From Gemmatimonadota bacterium (GTDB taxonomy: Bacteria; Gemmatimonadota; Gemmatimonadetes; Longimicrobiales; Gaopeijiaceae), in NCBI GenBank assembly GCA_022340865.1, contig JAJDNC010000025.1, forward strand, positions 1-52,876: DNA of 52,876 bases, written 5' to 3'. A program made the position numbers and the translations under genes. Every line of letters starts with the position of its first letter. The stretch's first letter is position 1. The notes beneath the pieces were generated by a model, which had not been told where the DNA came from, searched no databases, and saw nothing but the letters and a program-made list of their open reading frames with translations. Positions 50,271 to 52,876 of this stretch are shown one piece after another.

Positions 50271-50356
50271 GCATCGCTTTGGCGCGCGGGGGGCGCATTG
50301 CGCACATTGGTCCGTGCCGGGAGGTGCTCCCGGACCCTTCGAGAAAGGAAGGCGGC

Positions 50357-51274
50357 GTGTCGGACGAAGCACAGTCCCGCCCACGGATGGGCACGGGGTT
50401 CTACAAGGCCCACGGGCTGGGGAACGACTACCTGGTGTTCGAGGAGGGGGATGCGTGGACGGCGACGCCCGACGCCGTCGGGCGGGTCTGCGACCGCTGG
50501 CGCGGGCCTGGCGGCGACGGGATCGTCGTGCTCCTGGCGGATCCCAGCAGCCCCGCCACCGGGTACCCTGCCGCCCCCTTCCGCCTGCGCATGTTCAACC
50601 CCGACGGCTCGGAGTTCGAGCGCAGCGGCAACGGGCTCCGCGTCCTGGCGTCGTACCTCGCGCGTCGCGGGCGCGTGGATACCCAACCCTTCTCGGTGGA
50701 GGTGGGTGGGGACCTCGTGACCATGACCGTCCACGGCTCCACCCCGCCCGTCCACGACGTCTCGGTGGAGATGGGACGGGCGCGGGTCGGTCCCGCCGCC
50801 GTGGCCCTCGACCCGGCGGCCCTGGACCCCGAGGGACGCCTGGAGCTCCCGGGTGGTGAGCGCGTCGCGGTGAGGCCGGTCTCGGTGGGCAACCCCCACC
50901 TGGTGGTCTTCACCCCCGAGCCCACCCGGGAGCAGCTCCTCTCCTGGGGGCCGGCGCTGGCCACCCACCGCGCTCTCGCCCGGGGCTCCAACGTACAGAT
51001 CGCCGCCGTCGTGGATGGCCACGCATGCCGTGCCCTCATCTGGGAGCGCGGCGTCGGACGCACGTCGGCCTCGGGGACGTCCTCCTGTGCGGTGGCGGTG
51101 GCCGCGGTGTCCGCCGGCCTCGTGGAGCCGGGGGCCGTGACCGTCCACATGGACGGCGGGGATCTCTCGGTGACGGTGAGCCGTAGGCTGGACGTGGTGC
51201 TGCGCGGGCCGGTAGAGGAGGTGTGCGAGGGGACGCTCACCGAAGCGTTCGTGAAGGCGCTACCCGCGGCGTGA
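50357..51274 (+). CDS. DapF-like epimerase homologue with both catalytic Cys replaced by Ser
   Basis: A 305-residue protein of the diaminopimelate epimerase fold (two similar halves). Recognised blocks are [35 protein letters not shown] (His181) and [17 protein letters not shown]. In DapF the bases are Cys in CGNG and Cys in ACGTG; here these are Ser90 (codon AGC) and Ser239 (codon TCG). Glu230 and other substrate residues remain. A second Cys (244) is outside the active position. The protein may be inactive as a racemase or may act on another substrate. GTG at 50357 has GGAAGG upstream. It is divergent from metH and convergent with lptG. Confidence 0.82.
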   Translation: MSDEAQSRPRMGTGFYKAHGLGNDYLVFEEGDAWTATPDAVGRVCDRWRGPGGDGIVVLLADPSSPATGYPAAPFRLRMFNPDGSEFERSGNGLRVLASYLARRGRVDTQPFSVEVGGDLVTMTVHGSTPPVHDVSVEMGRARVGPAAVALDPAALDPEGRLELPGGERVAVRPVSVGNPHLVVFTPEPTREQLLSWGPALATHRALARGSNVQIAAVVDGHACRALIWERGVGRTSASGTSSCAVAVAAVSAGLVEPGAVTVHMDGGDLSVTVSRRLDVVLRGPVEEVCEGTLTEAFVKALPAA

Positions 51275-51318
51275 GGCGCGTATAAACTGCGCCCACACGT
51301 CCCATGGCTCCTGCTACG

Positions 51319-52386
51319 TCAGGTGCGGACGCGCGCCAGGAGCCCCACCGCGGCCGCGGCGAAGATGCCGTCGGGGGCCCACGCCGCCATCTGGGGGGAG
51401 ATGGTGCCGGCGGATCCCATGGCGGCCGCCACCTTGAAGAGCAACAGGTAGAGGATCGTCGTTCCCAGGGAGATGCCGACGCCGTAGGCGGTTCCCCCGC
51501 GGCGGCTGCTCGTGGCCAGCGGTACCCCGAACAGGATCACCACCAGCACCGCCACCGGGATGGAGAGCTTCTGGGCGCGCTGCACCCACAGCTTGGCCGC
51601 ATTGCCTCCGGAGCGTTGGACCAGCGCGGCCAGCCGGCCGATCTCCGCGTAGGTCATCTCGTCGGGCTGCCGGGGCGCCTCCAGCAGCTGCTCGGGGCGC
51701 TCGTGCAGGCTCGGCACCTTGATCTTCTCGAACTCGAACGTGCGTACCGAGCTGTCGGGGTACAGGTAGCGCAGGTAGCCGGCGCTGAAGGTCCACCCCG
51801 AGCTGTCGGGCCACGCGCTCTCGGCCTTGATGTACTGCGTCGGTCCCGAGTCGCTGAGGGGCCACTCGACGCTGACGTCGCTCATGCGCCGTGCCGCGGC
51901 GGTGAGGCTGCCCACCTGCCAGGTGGTGCCGTCCTCCGCCGCGTACACGAAGTCGCTGCGGACGGCGTGAATGGGGTTCTCGTTCTTGAGGATCCGGCCG
52001 GCGATGCGGTTGGTGTGGGGAACCAGCGCCGTGAGACCGAGGGCCGCACCCGTGAGCACGACCCCCAGCACCAGGATGGGCCTCACCACCCGGTGGAAGG
52101 AGATCCCTCCGGCCTTGGCGGCCACGAGCTCACGGTTGGTGGTCATGCTGTAGACCGTGAACACCGCGCCCACCAGCGCCGCGATGGGGAACGACCACTC
52201 GATGAAGAGCGGGATCTGGTACAGGTACCCGGTGGCCACCTCCCAGCGTGTCAGGCCCCGGTCCATGTACTTGGCGAGGTTCTCGTTGATGTCGCCGAGG
52301 ATGAAGAGCGGCGGACACGCGATCAGGAAGATGCCGAACAGCTTGAGGAACGTCCGCCCGACCAGCTTGTCCAGGATCCGGATCAT
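51319..52386 (-). CDS. lptG: LPS export ABC transporter permease LptG (YjgQ type)
   Basis: A 355-residue inner-membrane protein: six transmembrane helices (three at about 15-35, 60-85 and 100-122; three at about 272-292, 300-322 and 330-350) around a periplasmic beta-jellyroll domain (about 135-260). The N-terminal LVGRTFLKLFGIFL and the family SMTTNRELVAAKAGGIS are typical of YjgP/YjgQ. It works with LptF and the ATPase LptB to extract lipopolysaccharide from the inner membrane. It starts 18 bases after the lptF stop; the order lptF-lptG is the usual one. Confidence 0.9.
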   Translation of the reverse strand: MIRILDKLVGRTFLKLFGIFLIACPPLFILGDINENLAKYMDRGLTRWEVATGYLYQIPLFIEWSFPIAALVGAVFTVYSMTTNRELVAAKAGGISFHRVVRPILVLGVVLTGAALGLTALVPHTNRIAGRILKNENPIHAVRSDFVYAAEDGTTWQVGSLTAAARRMSDVSVEWPLSDSGPTQYIKAESAWPDSSGWTFSAGYLRYLYPDSSVRTFEFEKIKVPSLHERPEQLLEAPRQPDEMTYAEIGRLAALVQRSGGNAAKLWVQRAQKLSIPVAVLVVILFGVPLATSSRRGGTAYGVGISLGTTILYLLLFKVAAAMGSAGTISPQMAAWAPDGIFAAAAVGLLARVRT

Positions 52387-52404
52387 CGCCGTTCCCCGGG
52401 TCCC

Positions 52405-52876
52405 CTAGGCGTGGCGCGCACGCCGGCGGTGGAGCAGAAGACCGCTCAGCCTGTCCCGCGCCGTGATCCACAGGTCCTGCCAGCGGCCGCCGCGCACCGT
52501 CGAGCCGGCCCGGCCCATGCGTGCCGCGAGGAGGAGGCCGATGACGGCGAAGACGACGTCCGAGATCCACATGCTCCAAACCGGGCTGGCCACGCCCCGG
52601 TCCGCGAGGCTCTCGCCGCTGATGAGGCCCACGTAGTAGATGGCGAAGATGCCGGACGACGCGGCCACCACCATGCCCACGCCTCCCCTGGGGAAGCGCA
52701 GGGCCAGGGGAGGGCCGATGAGCGCGAACACCAGGCACGCGAAGGGGATCGCCCACATCTTGTGGAGCTGCGTGCGGTAGCGGTCGGCCTGCTCCTCCAG
52801 CGTCTCCACCCTGGTGTACTTGGTGCGCGCGGTGACGATGGCTCCCTGCGTGAGGGGGTCCGTGCCCCGGGTGGAG
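52405..52876 (-). CDS. lptF: LPS export permease LptF, C-terminal part (truncated by window edge)
   Basis: The open frame continues to the edge of the window without a start, through STRGTDPLTQGAIVTARTKY before the first internal GTG at 52809. The visible 157 residues hold the last three transmembrane helices of a YjgP/YjgQ permease (MWAIPFACLVFALIGPPLAL, MVVAASSGIFAIYYVGL, ISDVVFAVIGLLLAA). Together with lptG it indicates an outer membrane with LPS. The basic tail RRRRARHA ends the protein. Confidence 0.85.
   Translation of the reverse strand, partial: STRGTDPLTQGAIVTARTKYTRVETLEEQADRYRTQLHKMWAIPFACLVFALIGPPLALRFPRGGVGMVVAASSGIFAIYYVGLISGESLADRGVASPVWSMWISDVVFAVIGLLLAARMGRAGSTVRGGRWQDLWITARDRLSGLLLHRRRARHA

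Noticed and set aside
51275..51318. GGCGC-GTATAAACT-GCGCC hairpin between the DapF-like gene and lptG as a terminator.
   Set aside because: Only five pairs with a nine-base loop and no T-tract; too weak to claim.

Overview
The window is a GC-rich, gene-dense bacterial chromosome segment of about 52.9 kb. It holds roughly 44 protein genes, many overlapping by 4 bases (ATGA, GTGA or TTGA), and I see no rRNA, tRNA, CRISPR array, transposase or phage gene. The gene content suggests a member of the Gemmatimonadota or a close relative. The hints are a Ser/Thr kinase fused to a TolB-like propeller, secreted proteins with a single dockerin-like C-terminal repeat, a CcmH-like protein with an FCPG motif, a diderm envelope (LptF/LptG, lipoproteins, MacAB-like exporter) and several ECF sigma factors. 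This assignment is inference; no marker rRNA is present.

Layout. 1-9 kb: a truncated membrane protein, an HD-domain hydrolase, a secreted M6 metalloprotease with a translationally coupled lipoprotein, a tiny MetS-like transporter subunit, and carB. 8.7-12.7 kb: a type IV pilin-like protein coupled to a membrane HD-GYP protein, a small membrane protein, and a histone-deacetylase-family hydrolase that seems to start at CTG. 12.7-17 kb (minus strand): an ECF sigma / membrane anti-sigma operon in which the anti-sigma and the next protein both end in glycogen-binding-like (CBM48/AMPK-type) domains. 17-26 kb (plus): CcmH-like protein, a small inverted/direct repeat element, a methyltransferase, an M24 peptidase, priA, a kinase-propeller protein and an HNH endonuclease. 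26-29 kb (minus): a small hypothetical protein and an ADP-forming acyl-CoA synthetase. 29-35.5 kb (plus): a hypothetical gene, a sparse region with a possible 59-codon gene, then an ECF sigma / anti-sigma-like / Spy-like / MacAB-type export operon. 35.6-38.2 kb (minus): a third ECF sigma / zinc-finger anti-sigma / PDZ operon.

38.3-44.5 kb (plus): CPBP protease, threonine synthase, a small membrane protein, a phosphodiester glycosidase-like lipoprotein with no recognisable start codon, an Xaa-Pro aminopeptidase and an MTHFR-like protein; one predicted beta-barrel gene lies on the minus strand among them. 44.5-50.2 kb (minus): metH followed by a fused homocysteine methyltransferase-MTHFR, preceded by a good promoter, a SAM-II-type riboswitch (long-loop form) and an intrinsic terminator. 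50.3-52.9 kb: a DapF-fold protein in which both catalytic cysteines are serine, then lptG and truncated lptF.

The most interesting points are the SAM-II-like riboswitch on metH, the Ser/Ser DapF paralogue, the dockerin-like protease with its coupled lipoprotein, the ECF system with carbohydrate-binding domains, and two genes whose conserved N-termini lie upstream of any ATG, GTG or TTG.
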